Origin: Paragonimus westermani
Lineage: Eukaryota; Platyhelminthes; Trematoda; Plagiorchiida; Troglotrematidae
Assembly (NCBI GenBank): GCA_008508345.1
Contig: QNGE01000409.1
Span: 142,147 to 206,146, forward strand
Length of the DNA stretch: 64,000 nt
Reading direction: 5' to 3'
Positions within the stretch are counted from its first letter, which is position 1. Each line of letters opens with the position of its first letter. A model generated the notes under the pieces. That model was not told the origin of the DNA, did not search any database, and saw nothing but the letters and a program-made list of their open reading frames with translations. Shown here piece after piece: positions 13,201-25,200 of this stretch. The translations under genes were made by a program, and so were the position numbers.

Positions 13201-16200
13201 TATCTCCCAAGCCTGTGGATGATTGAGCAGTGGTCTTTAGTCGATACTTGCATGAATGCCTGCGTCAACACATTCTCCCATCAAGTATCAACTAAAGACC
13301 ACTGCTCAATCATCCACAGGCTTGGGAGATAGCCAGAAGAAACGGGAGACGGGGCCAGGCCAAACACGACAAAAAGCGACCAACCAGAGTTCAGACCAGT
13401 AGGTCAACCCACTCTGCTGTATAAGAGCAGGCATCGATCCAACTTCACCAAACGCCACATTCAAAATTATACGCCGAAACACTCACGCACTGATGATGTC
13501 ACCTCGCTTGGTGATGAAACGTTTGCAACCTACATGCCAAGCTCGGCGAACATATCAATACCAAAACCATCAACCCGAGCTACAAACAACACCACCACTA
13601 TTCCCGAACATCAAAAAAAGGAAGCTTCTTTTGCAAATGCACGGATGACGACTTCCCCCGTGGTTGAACTAGACATAACCGTCGCATATGATTCTCTAAG
13701 CGTGCTACATACTTTCCATAATCGACAGGTTTGTCTGTGGATGGAGACACTAACTCGTGAGGTAAACGTAGGGTACAACCGTAGGCGAGCTGATCTGGTG
13801 TGGCTTTCAAGTCCATCTTGATGGCGTTACGGAGCCCAACGAGGACTACGAGTAAAGTCTCTTGCCAGGCGGTGGACTGAGCACAGAGGACTGCCGTCAA
13901 CTGACGATGAAAGCGTTCTACCATGCCGTTAAACTCTGGGTGGTAGACGGTAGTGCGTACGTGTCTGCGCCCAGGGCTATTCAAGAGACCTGTGAAAGAT
14001 CCTTCAAAATGAGAACCACGATCAGTAGTCACGGCTACATGGCGACCAAACTGAGCTATCCAACTTTCCAAAGGGGCGCGAGCCAGTTTCAGGCGCGCAA
14101 TCAGTGAGTGGGATCGTCTCTTGCCACCTAGTAAAACGGTCGACACAAGTCAAGAGGAAGGTAAAGCCGTTAAAAGTTGGCAAAATCCCGACATGGTCGA
14201 CGTGCACGTGATAAAAAAGTGCATCGAGCGTAGGAAAGACATCGACAGGGCTTTTGGTGTGTTTAGGAACTTTGGAAAGTTGACACTGCAGAAAGCAACG
14301 AACTCAATTACGGACGTCGTGGTTTACTTTAGGCCTTACAAGACGTTCAGTGATAAGCTTTACGGAAGCACCTATGCCGGAGTGCGATAGGTAATGCAGT
14401 GGTTTGAACACTGCACGACGAAACGATAACGGCACTACAGGCCTAGGTAAGCTTTGGGAAACATCACACAGGATGGTGCCCTCAGGGAGCTACTTCGACG
14501 AAGATGCTCTATCTCAGAGTCGCCTACTTGAGCAGCGGCCATAGCGGCCAAATCTAGAGTAGTAGTCATAGAATTGCTTACCCGATATATACGTGAGAGG
14601 GCGTCAGCGACAAGATTGAATACACCTGAAATATGGCGTATATCTGTCGTAAACCGAGAGATATAATCCAAGTGCTTTATTTCTCTGGTAGAATACTTGT
14701 CTGACGATGAGTTCAGCAAATGAGTTCAGCTTATGATCAGTGTAGACCTAAAATTGTCAGCCTTCAACGGCGGGCCGAAAATAGCGTATTGCAAAGTAAA
14801 TTTCAAGCAACTCTCTTCCGAACGTGCTATAGCGACATTCGGTAGGCTGCTACCGTTTAGAAAAGAATGCTAGCGGTTGCCACTGACCTTCGAAGAACTG
14901 CTGCAATACGGCGCCAACGGCTGTATCGGAAGCGTCGGTTACAATCGTCAACTGTGCACTAAGGTCAGCATGAGTGAGCAAGGCTATTTTGGAGATAGCC
15001 TCTTTAAATTCCTTAAAAGCCGTACGTGCTGAATCGGTGAATGACAGTTTACAATCGCCTTCGCGGAAGAGGTCGGTCATCAACTGCATATCATGCGTGC
15101 AACGAAGAATGAAACGACGGCAACAGTTTATCAGACCACAGAATCTGTGAAGTTGCTTAAAAGAGGGAGGTTCGGGATAATCCCAGATGGCTTGAACTTT
15201 AGCAAGTTGGTGCCAGTTTTCATAGAGAAATCTCAGAGTGGCAGGTGAGGTTAAATGTTCGGGTTGTATCCGTTTCCTCATAGCTATCATCTACACACTG
15301 AGGAGTAGTCTTGTGGCGCAATATACACCGTTCTCTCCATGTATATGATATTTTCAAAAAAGCCGGGGATTCGTTTTGCAGGTTGTTTGTTTATAAGGAA
15401 CATTTTTGTACTTTTTTGTCCAATGGCAAGATGTATTAACCCTTGTGTGCTTTATCATTCCTTCTATTGCCATTTCGTGCTCTTTCATGTTTCTTCGGAG
15501 GAAGACCGTATGTCCTTAAGCAGGCCCCTGAAGTCGCACCACGTGCATATATTTTATAAACGCTGTCGTTTAATTGTGTCTTGTAACGGGCAAGAAATTT
15601 AGTGACAAAATCGTTCGTGATAATAGTCACCCTCTACTTCCAGACCGATCCGAATCATTGTCCACTTAATCAGCAGGGTCTGCCTGTGTGTTTCTGGATG
15701 CGCGTATCTAGGCTTGCTACCCCCTTCCTAATTAGTGATAGTTTTAGTTGAGCCTGAATCTTTTCATCTGGTGCTCAATGATCAACTGAGTGTACATTAT
15801 AATGAACCTTTTTGTCAATTGGATTGCATAGTATTAATTTCCTAATTTCGCGAATCCCCTCTCACTTCACCCACTGTGGCTGATAAACAGTTTTTAAGTT
15901 TGTGATTATGGCTAAATTGGAGATGGTACTGAGAACTGCAATCCTACCTCTCTGGGTGTATAACCATAATTCCTGATTCGACTTTAGCTGTCTTGTTGTA
16001 CCAGTTCGGAAGTAAATCATTTAAACAGTCTCCTCGAACCAATTTTTACATTTAAGTATTAGACAGACCTGGCTCACTAATTTGAAAATGAAGTCTATGC
16101 TTACCGTGTTTGCGGTCCTTCCACATTCGACCATGTGAGACCGGCCAAAGCAAGGTAGTCAGATAGAAGAAAGCTGTTCACGGAATTACACATATCACCA

Positions 16201-19200
16201 TGAATCGTGTGGATAGGACTGCGCTATCTATCGTAACCTCGGACTATTCTAACCAATCCTTTTCAAACAGATTAAACCTAGGAGTTCTGTGCAGTGATAC
16301 ATCCTATGGAGAAAGATGACCTCTGGCTTCCTCGTCATTCAGCCTATCGAGCTGGATTCTGTTGATGAAGTCTCTCAGGCCAGCCTCTTCTCAATGCGGT
16401 GACGATAAATCGACAAACTGTTATCTCGTTCCTTTTCTTAGTGGTCTACTTTCACTTTCGGTTAGCAAGTGAACAAGCCAACCCTTCATGAGGCCTCCCT
16501 TATCAACTAACTGATGCCTACCGCTTCTGAAATAGACAAGATGATCTCCCAGTTTACAGGCAAACAATAAGTAATTTGGTGGCAAATGACTTTAAATTAG
16601 TTTAAATCACCACAACAATGTCAAGTCATTGCTTCATATCTGAACTTATCACTAGTAGTCGATCATTAGTAACACAAGGGTTGTGTTTCACATTGTGCCC
16701 TTCTAAACACAGTTCCGTTCATACACACAGTTCCTATTCCCACAGCAACTTCTCCCTCCTTTCACTTTGCCAGCATCTTGACTTGTCCTACAATTTCCTG
16801 AACAACCCGGGAGCAATTTCACAGTTGGGATTTCTGCCGAATCTAGTCAAATTGGTTCTTACTGGAAACGGACTCTTACGTCTTCCATCGGATATGGCTG
16901 AACCAGAGGTACATATCAATGGGTAAGTAAAAGCCAAACTCCTTTAGATGATACACGTGACTTTTAGCAAGATTTCAAAAAAGTTGGTTTCAGAGATTTG
17001 GAATTCGCAACAGAAAGTTAACATTTTGTATCGCCATTTCAGTGCCACCTATATATACATACATATATATATATTAAAGACTGATAAGTTGGAGTGAAAA
17101 ACTCCATCAGATTGAAGGATACGTATGGTAAACCATTAGGTCTCCCGGAGCCTAAGACTCATGCGCGTTTGCTCTGTACGCCCATAATGCTGGCGTGAAA
17201 AGTTTGTGCATGACTGCGTTAAAAACTTGCGGAAGGAGCGGATTCAATTGACACATTATGATTTTAGATGTCTAGTAGAGGTTAATCCGTTGACCATCGG
17301 TCACCGCTCACCAAGCGATTGGCCGGAAAGTTGCGTGAACTCTACAGGAAAGAACTCGACTGCGTCGTGAATTTATTATGGTGAATGTTATTTCATCCTA
17401 GACTGCAAGCACTTATCAGTTTTGCCACATTTATTTTCATTACAGTTACAGGCAGTTTGATTAATCTACTGTGAATTGACGTCAGAGGGTTGCCATTCTT
17501 TTACCCTACCATGTTATTCTCAAATATATTGTCACTTACTGTTGTTCATTACTGAAGAGGCAACACAAAATATCGGTGTCCATCAGCGTTTGTTTTTCAC
17601 TGTTATCGTCAAACTGTTATTTACTTCCACTTATACCAACTACTGACATGGTTTCTTACCATAATGCCTTCATGCTGAACACCGCTCACGTTTGATCGCA
17701 GTTGCTGCATTCCCATAGATTTTCCAGCCAGCCTCTTTCGAAAGAAGCAATAGACTCGAGCTTCGCTCTCATTAGAGCTCGTCAGTAGTGCATATCCTTG
17801 CCACGACCAGGACTAGAACTCCGGTCACACCTTCTTGAGGCAACCTTGTTGACCATTGCGCCATTGACCTCACAATAGTCACGACCGAATTATCATGTCT
17901 AGACACCGAACGAAGTTAGCTTGTGAATAATGTTCAAGTTGGTCGATCGTCTCGAGGGAAGACACACGAAGGCTGTGATCAACTGTGAGTGATGTTCAAC
18001 TTAAAATTAACACAAACCTCGACTACTTGCCATAATGACGTTACTCAAGACAGTTCATAGATAACCTTATAGAACAGCATTGAACTTGTACATCAAGAGA
18101 TATCTATCCCGTCGCTGTTCATGTTTTTCCAAACGACAAAATTTGTTTGGATCTTGTTAGAATTTGCAGCGATTCTAAAATTGACCTATGTTATTTGAAA
18201 GATTAGACGAAGATCTGTAACGAATGTTTGTTTGCTTACTACGATTTTATTGTTTTCAGTAGCTATCGGATGTGATTTGTGTCTGCCTGTGGTCATGGTC
18301 AGCAGTTTTCAGCTTTCTTCACACTGTAAATCGAAAAGACATTGCAGGACCGTATTACTAACGACGGTGGAAGAATGAAGAAATCTTATGAAACGACAGA
18401 TATACTGTGTCTCTCTAATGAAAAGACAGTTTTTGCCTATCCGTTTTTCAAAGTTTTCTTATAGTAAACATCGTTTGAACAGAGACTTCGCCAAATGTCA
18501 ACCTGGGGATCTCCATTTCTGACTCAGAGTTCTGTCCGTGGATTGGCCAAATTAAACGCTCGAGTATTGTGTCACTTCATTGTCTTGAGTGTATAATCAT
18601 GGAAGCGAAACCCATCAAAGATTGGGAACCTCAGTGTAATATCAAGGCGACTGTTTCCCGTCGAAATATCTGGTAGTGATTGAGCATACTTGCTTTCGCT
18701 GGCTCAAGACACTTCCGCAATGATAACTGAACCTTAATGGCTGGAAAAGTGGCGCTAGATACCGCATGATTTTCCACTGAGTGAAGCATGTCGGGAAACT
18801 TGTAATTTTCCAGATTCGCTATTAATTTTTACTCGTCTGTTGTTTTACTGCCTATCGCTGTTATGTGGCATTGCCTACTTGTACTGGATGATGTGTTACA
18901 TGGTCGCCATTATAACTGTCGATATTGTAGTGACCAGCGATCGTGTGGCTTCTCTAAGAATACCGGCTACAACCATGTTTTATTGCTTGTCTGTGTTGTA
19001 CGCATGATTCTGTGTACGCCCGCTATAGAAGGCCTGGTATGAACTCATTGCCACTTTCTTCAGCCGTGCAACCAATTGCGGGCAGCGAATGTTTGTTCCT
19101 CTTCTAACGACTCATCTATTCCTTCATTATTCAAGGTCGTTTGACCTAGACCTTTTCGAGCGTTGCTTAACGCACTCGAAGTTTCCACGCCCTTCCCCCT

Positions 19201-22200
19201 CGGCGCGCTTTTGATTGTCGCCGAGTGGGCTGTGGCCCGCTTCGCGTTTCTCTTCTTTCTTCCCTTGGTTGCTGCCGTTGGTCCCAGACTAGGCTAGAAC
19301 TAACTGTTTATCATTTCCTAACATTGCTGGAAATATACGGTTTGTTTCCAAACCCTGACGCGTTCTTTTAGTTCGATGTCTGATGGGAGTACGTTTCGAC
19401 CGCTCTTCAGGAAAGGTATTTCACATTGTTAGTGGACGAGGGTGGAGCGCATACCCACTTGTCCACTACAATATATACATGTGTACGACAAAATTTAAAA
19501 CATACTTTCTTTAAACATAATGACACGCAGATGAAAGTGAACGAATGACTGGTTAGCAGATGTTGGAGGTGCGCATTATTTCAGCTCAGGACACGTGATA
19601 TATTCAGCTGGTCAGTCCATGCACAGGAGATACCGAATGAATTTACCGAATGCCGCGGCAGACAGGCGTAAGCTTCGATGTCGGCAAACTATATTTTTGC
19701 GTATGTAGATGAAGATGGTTGTTAGTAGGTTCGCAGCCATTCGTCACGTTCACTTCTTGAGTCAGGGCCCCATGTGAATCAGAAGGTAAGCGGCTAGAGT
19801 TATTAAAATAGATGGCAAATAGTCGGCCCAGTGGCGTGGATGTTCCAGCTAGGTGGATGAGCTCTTTTTAAGTGAGCACAACCAGACTGAAAAAAGTAAA
19901 GGGACTTTTCTGCTAAGGACACTTCATTTACGCTCGTAGCCTGGTCACTTTTTCCTAAATTGGGGATAGATTGATTGACTTCAATAATCTGACGGTTTTG
20001 GGGATTCGCGATTCATATAATGTGGTAGCATAGTTAGTGTGTGTTTACTAAACGAAATTCGTCCGATGCACATGACCGATTTCCAACACACCTATCATAG
20101 GGACGGTAGATACTGAAACTTGTAGAACTAAATCATTTGTGAAGACAGGTGCTCAAAGTTCACTGAGTTTACATACCTGATTGATGGCAGCAACCACGAA
20201 ACCGATCTACTGTCCCAGACGAGTTGTGACCAGTAAACACCTACTAACTACGTTGCCATATCATATAAAACTTTATCATTCCGTCGAGTGGTTAGAGGCA
20301 GTGCGAATTCTTGTAAAGTCCAAGTTAGTGTTTTACCAAAACCACCGACCTAGGGACTCCATTGAATCTGAGATAAACGGCAAAACTAACTCGCAAATGA
20401 CTCGGTACATACAAATCAGATTCATAGGTTGTTACAGGATGGCAAAAGAACTTTATTCGTGCACTGCTTTCTCTGTATTGGTCGGGGTGATATTGTGTTG
20501 AATAGTTTAGGGATTTAAATGGAAAGTGAACTGGTATGAATTATAGGATGATTGAATCAAACTACTGCAAGGCGCTCTTGTGGGCAACGAACACTGGAGC
20601 ATATTAAAACGGCATTCCACCAGATAAGTACATTCAGTAACTTGTGGGAGTAGGCCAGAATGGAGGATAGGAAGCATGTAGTGCAGGTTATCTCTCACCT
20701 ATATGCGAAGGGAGCAAACTTCTGAAAAATTCTATCGATTCAGCCACCATTACAAGATTGAATCGTGTGCAGTAGTGAGAATAAACCCAAGGTGTAAAGC
20801 AGTTCACATTGTACTAATGTGCTCAATGCATAACCGGGTTTCGTTTGATGATCCCTTTTGGTGTTTATCCTTGTTTAGTCAAGGGTCTGCCAGTGATCGG
20901 CCTGTGGCGTACAGCGCTTTTTATACGTAATTTGGCTCTCTCTTGAGATGTCTGTAACTCATCGAGAATTAGTCTAACTTGCCTGATCTTTCTGGATGCG
21001 GGATTTTCTTGAGCCTCATTACTGTTTTAACGACTTGTCTGTAAACACTTCCAAGAAAAGTCAGATCACTTTGAAAGTAAGGAAGGCGGGCCCATACGTT
21101 AGCCTTTAGGTATGCCAGGTTATGCAAGCGAACACGGTGGGAAGGACTTCAAAGTGAACGTTTCTACAAATTCCTCCCAAGTGGTGCAAAGTACTTTGAG
21201 CGTTTTATTCATGACTGCGAAATTTGTATAGATCATTAAGTTGTCTTTTATTGAGGTCCACAGATCATGTTTACATACGGTTGCAGGTAGCCTAGATTCG
21301 CAAAGTTGGTAGTCGGCGAAATTTTGACGGTTCATATGCATGATTTTTCATTTACTGTTGTTGAATGTTAAATCTTTTTCTACGAATCAGTGGTTTATAT
21401 AGGTTAAATTTTTCTGCAAGGTTTCTACAACTCGATGTTAGACAAGTAACTGTTATCAGTTGTGTTCAAATTATTGTCAGTTGAAGTGTTGACTTCCTCG
21501 TGCAAGATGAGAATTCTTGTTGTAATTACTAAGAAAGGAGGTGTAATTTCCTTGTTTTCAGGATCTGATAATATATTCTCTTCTAACGCGTGTATTTCAC
21601 CAGTGAAATTGGCGGAAATTCTTAGTTTACTATTATTCTCATTAGTGTCAGGTTCTTGCGTCCCTACAGTACGTTAATTACTTGACGTTGTTTAGATTAT
21701 TACACCAGTTATTATGCTACTGTCAATACTGTTTGATGAAGTCACTGTCAGGAAAACAATACCTGACCGGTCATTTTGTCTGGACCAGTTATAACTCGAT
21801 AGTTAACTGTGGATATGCTTGTATTTTTGAATCTCAGTAGCTAGACCATCTATCGGTCAAGTTCAGTTCACACCACGTACCTCTTCATTATTTGAATAAC
21901 ATAACAATTTTCTCATGACTTATTATCATGTTCATGGCTTCACGAAATTTGGTGCTGGAAAACCTCCAAAAACCTGTTCTTTTTTTAATAGAAAATAACA
22001 CTTTCTTTCTTCGATAATGTATATTTATTTGTTAGAACCGTGAGACAACGTTTTGTCAAATTGGAAATTTTCCACCTGGATGACAACAATCTATCAAAAG
22101 TCGAAGATATTGCCAGTTTAGCTACACTACCAAGGTATGTTCGTTTGATTATGTTGAGTTTATCATTTTTTCCCCAGTGATTATATACTTTGTTGACATT

Positions 22201-25200
22201 AGATGCCTCAATGAATTGAAGCGCCAGACTGTTTGGTGCTGATTTTCCGGAATAAGCACTCCATTTTAAAAGCCAATTTTAAGCGGTATGAAATATTTCC
22301 CAATAAGCACCACTTCTAAAGTAATGTGCCTTCAAGAATCGTACGAAAGCCCATTCTTGAGGGTGAATGAATTCCATCCTCTCCGGAAGGAGCGGTTAAT
22401 TGATCTTCTCGAAACAGACTTCAGTTACTTGTGTATTAACCTCAAGGTAGATCGTGTATGTGTTCAAGTCATCTAGTGGATGATGTATACACGTCTGTTT
22501 GACGGTCTAATAATCCTATCTGGATCTGGGTAAGCAGCCTAGTTGGAGGGTTTCCAAAAGTAGCTTCGTTCCTTGAACCATGCTAAACTAACGCCTATCA
22601 GATGCTCGCCAAGGCTTCTGAGCGCTGAGATTCAGAAATGACGTCTTGATAATGTGCATTTGGAGACGACACAGAAGATTTTATTTTTAATACGACTACT
22701 TGAACTTACTGACTGAAACAACACAATTACAGTGTGAAGTATAGGCTTTTTTCTCTGGAGAATGAAAGGAAGTGGGCTGTTTCACATTAATCTGCTGGAA
22801 GCCCCCAAACTGATAGGCTGTTTGACCGAAAATAAGAGAATCTAATATTTTCCCGCATATTACTCAGTTTATCTTGGTCCACAGTCCCGAAAAGACAGCG
22901 CTTGTGATGTTTTCTATTAACCGTGGGTTAGTACCAACTTTAAGTGGCCCCTGTCTAGATGTGGGCAGTACTCCAGTGTTTGGGACCGGATTTATCGAAT
23001 CCCTCGCCCGTCAAATGCGAGTGAGACTAACGTAGATAAGAGGCATCTGTGTCTCGGCTGTGTCAATCTGCGCCACATGGCAGACAGAAAGTTGCTATTA
23101 TTGTGATCGGTATACGAATGTTGAGTGTGAATGGTGAGAGTTTCAACACAACATCGCTAATTACGATAAAGTAAACCCTTTGAATCGCTTGAGCTTGAAC
23201 TAAAAATAAGCTGTGGTTCTTCGGCATTGCATGTAGCGCGACAGCCGAATCTTTCTGTAGTTTCCGAATTTGGAATGTGGTAATGAAAATCCATCTGGCT
23301 CACCGACACAATAGATAATCTAGTGAAGAACCAATGCAACGCCATTTCAAGGTACATCAGGATTCGACGAACAGTCTCACTGTTACATCTTTCGTCATTT
23401 GCCTATTTTCTTGTTCTGTATTGCACCAATCAGACTACAGCATGTGACTTTGTATGTACCATTGAGGTCAGCCAATTGCTGACTGGTTCCTTTAATACTG
23501 ATGTATATCTGTAAATCCGGCTTCTTTTCTCATGAAAGAAAAGCTTATTACAATGGGTCCGGCGTTTTTATATTATTACTTACGCTGGGGTTTCAATTCA
23601 AGTCCCCAAAACTGAGTACCACAGATTCGCCCTTTGGTGGGTGCCCGTGCACTTCTTATTTTCAGCAACGCCCACTCAACTGCCCACTCGTTCCTCCTAT
23701 GCAACTGGCGTAGCATTAATTGCATTTGGTTTCCTAACCACAATCTGTCTGGTCGTCCACGGAGACTGGATTCTTAGGGCGCATCACCAATTGTTCTATA
23801 TTACCACACATCCAAAATACAGTCCGGCTGGGATAGTCATTGAGGACGGAGTGAAGTTTCCAGATGTTCGTTCGTGATACTGTATTCACAGAACACTGTG
23901 GGCAGATCTAGTCTATTATGTTTCCTTCTTAGCTGAAATGCGTTTAAGTGTATTTTCAACAAAGACGTCTGGATATTCATTGGAGGCTAACATTTGAGAA
24001 ACCCCCATTGTTTTGGAGAGTTCAGTGGTGCAAATCTTATCAGCTCTATGGTGAGAGATCGAATGACAGGTCTCCCCATGCCGAGTGCGTGTGACTGGTA
24101 AAGCTGAGATACCTACCAGACTGATCTGTTTAGTGTTACACAGAAAGGCAGCCTGTAGAATCAACTGAAGGCTATTCAGTTTCAGCTTTCAGCGTTAACA
24201 CAAAGCTGTTCGCCTCCGTGTGTAAAGCGAGGCTGGACAGAACCTCTCACCATTTAAATCCCACAAGTGTGCGTCAAGCGCAATGGTGGATACCTTCTAA
24301 CTGCACGGTTTCACCTCCCACTTATTGGGTAGCGGATTTGGAAAATCCAGTCAGCTACAATAAAAAGTGATTCAACCACAGAAAATCCCACTTGAGGCTT
24401 GGTCCTGTTTCAACGAGTTCGATTAAAACGTTCTGGAGGAAAACCGCTTGAAGTGGTTAAAACGTTGAATGTTACAACTTGTGCATAACAGTGTGCTCTT
24501 CTTCAGCCATTTGCTATAAACATGTTAAACATGACGTTGAAAACGCTTAAGTTCATTTGAATTAGATTTGGTTAGGATATTTTACAACAGGTTTTACACT
24601 AGTTGCCTCGTCCTGTCTACCTACTTCAACGTACAATGACCACAACTTTTTTTACGGGAGGAATAGTTGACAACAGCCTTTATTTCAGGGATTAATACTG
24701 CTTCAAAATCATGACAACAGTATTTATAAGGCCTCAGAGCTAATTGTGAGCGCAAGTCTATCTATACTGACTAACGAAAATGAAATCTGTTCACTGTATC
24801 ATTTTCATTATGTGGACTTCATGGGATTGAATGTTGTTCCGTTCACGGAGACAGTAAAACGGAGGTAACTTCTATTCCTGGATGACGTTTCATTGTTGGG
24901 ATTTCAGTTCACAGATAATTAGGCCTATACCAGCCAACATTTATTGTGTATTCGATTAGTTCCAAAGCCATCGATTGGAAAGGGTAGTTTTTATTAGCTA
25001 TGACAGTATTGAACAAAACTTTGGGATTCAGTCATCAGTCACTCACCTCGACAGCTACTATGCTCGGTTATTAGAGAATAGCAGGCATCAGATGGAAGCA
25101 CGTGCAACTGGACACGCACTGTATTGCTTTAGCAAATATTTTGCCTGCCTCTTTTCGGTTATCACAAACAAGACGATATAAACCACTCATAGTGGGTGGA

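Larger units (their letters stand above)
12966..13619 (+). mobile_element. Foldback element with near-perfect 285-bp inverted arms, PLE-like
   Basis: Arms 12966-13250 and 13282-13566 are reverse complements over 285 bp with one mismatch that I could find (13242 against 13290), separated by a 31-bp spacer. The right arm is followed by a 53-nt segment ending in catc plus seven A residues (13613-13619). This suggests insertion on the + strand by retrotransposition. The flanks show an imperfect repeat around aagctt (12958-12969 and 13620-13632), a possible target duplication. Each arm holds a hammerhead-ribozyme-like core; such cores are known in the terminal repeats of Penelope-like elements. 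No protein is encoded. The near-identity of the arms implies recent origin or gene conversion. Confidence 0.8.
12600..15300 (-). mobile_element. Ty3/gypsy retrotransposon pol fragment
   Basis: The minus strand reads from the end of the reverse transcriptase through RNase H and integrase to the GPY/F-type C-terminus. Both ends are truncated: most of the RT, all of gag and protease, and the LTRs are absent. Several frames are used, so it is decayed. A 650-bp foldback unit (12966-13619) splits the integrase C-terminal region. Its 3' end abuts the 3' end of the RTE element near 12590. Confidence 0.88.
1349..16773 (+). other. Second intron of the model, 15.4 kb, filled with mobile elements
   Basis: It lies between exons B and C, which are both phase 0 at this junction. 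Most of its length is accounted for by a minus-strand LINE (2580 to about 5100, perhaps 6200), a + strand RTE-type LINE (8420-12530) and a minus-strand gypsy fragment (12600-15300). In 1349-2580 and 6200-8420 I see no recognisable gene or element. A short assembly gap lies inside it. Confidence 0.75.
16923..22035 (+). other. Intron between XRRA1 exons C and D
   Basis: 5.1 kb with consensus borders. It holds the SINE at 17711 and the RTE tail at 19795. The remaining sequence shows only short ORFs (for example 20181-20501 plus, 106 aa) that I do not recognise. Confidence 0.6.

Noticed and set aside
13534..13821. Plus-strand ORF starting MPSSANISIPK, matched by the minus-strand ORF 12998-12591 with the same start
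   Set aside because: The shared start comes from the inverted arms of the foldback; downstream it is antisense gypsy integrase, not a gene.
20181..20501. 106-aa plus-strand ORF in the exon C-D intron
   Set aside because: No motif, no convincing splice sites, and a composition like the surrounding intron.
24265..24300. gcgcaatggtggatacc, and a similar string at 27329, considered as tRNA A-boxes of another SINE
   Set aside because: No B-box at the right distance and no shared body between the two sites.
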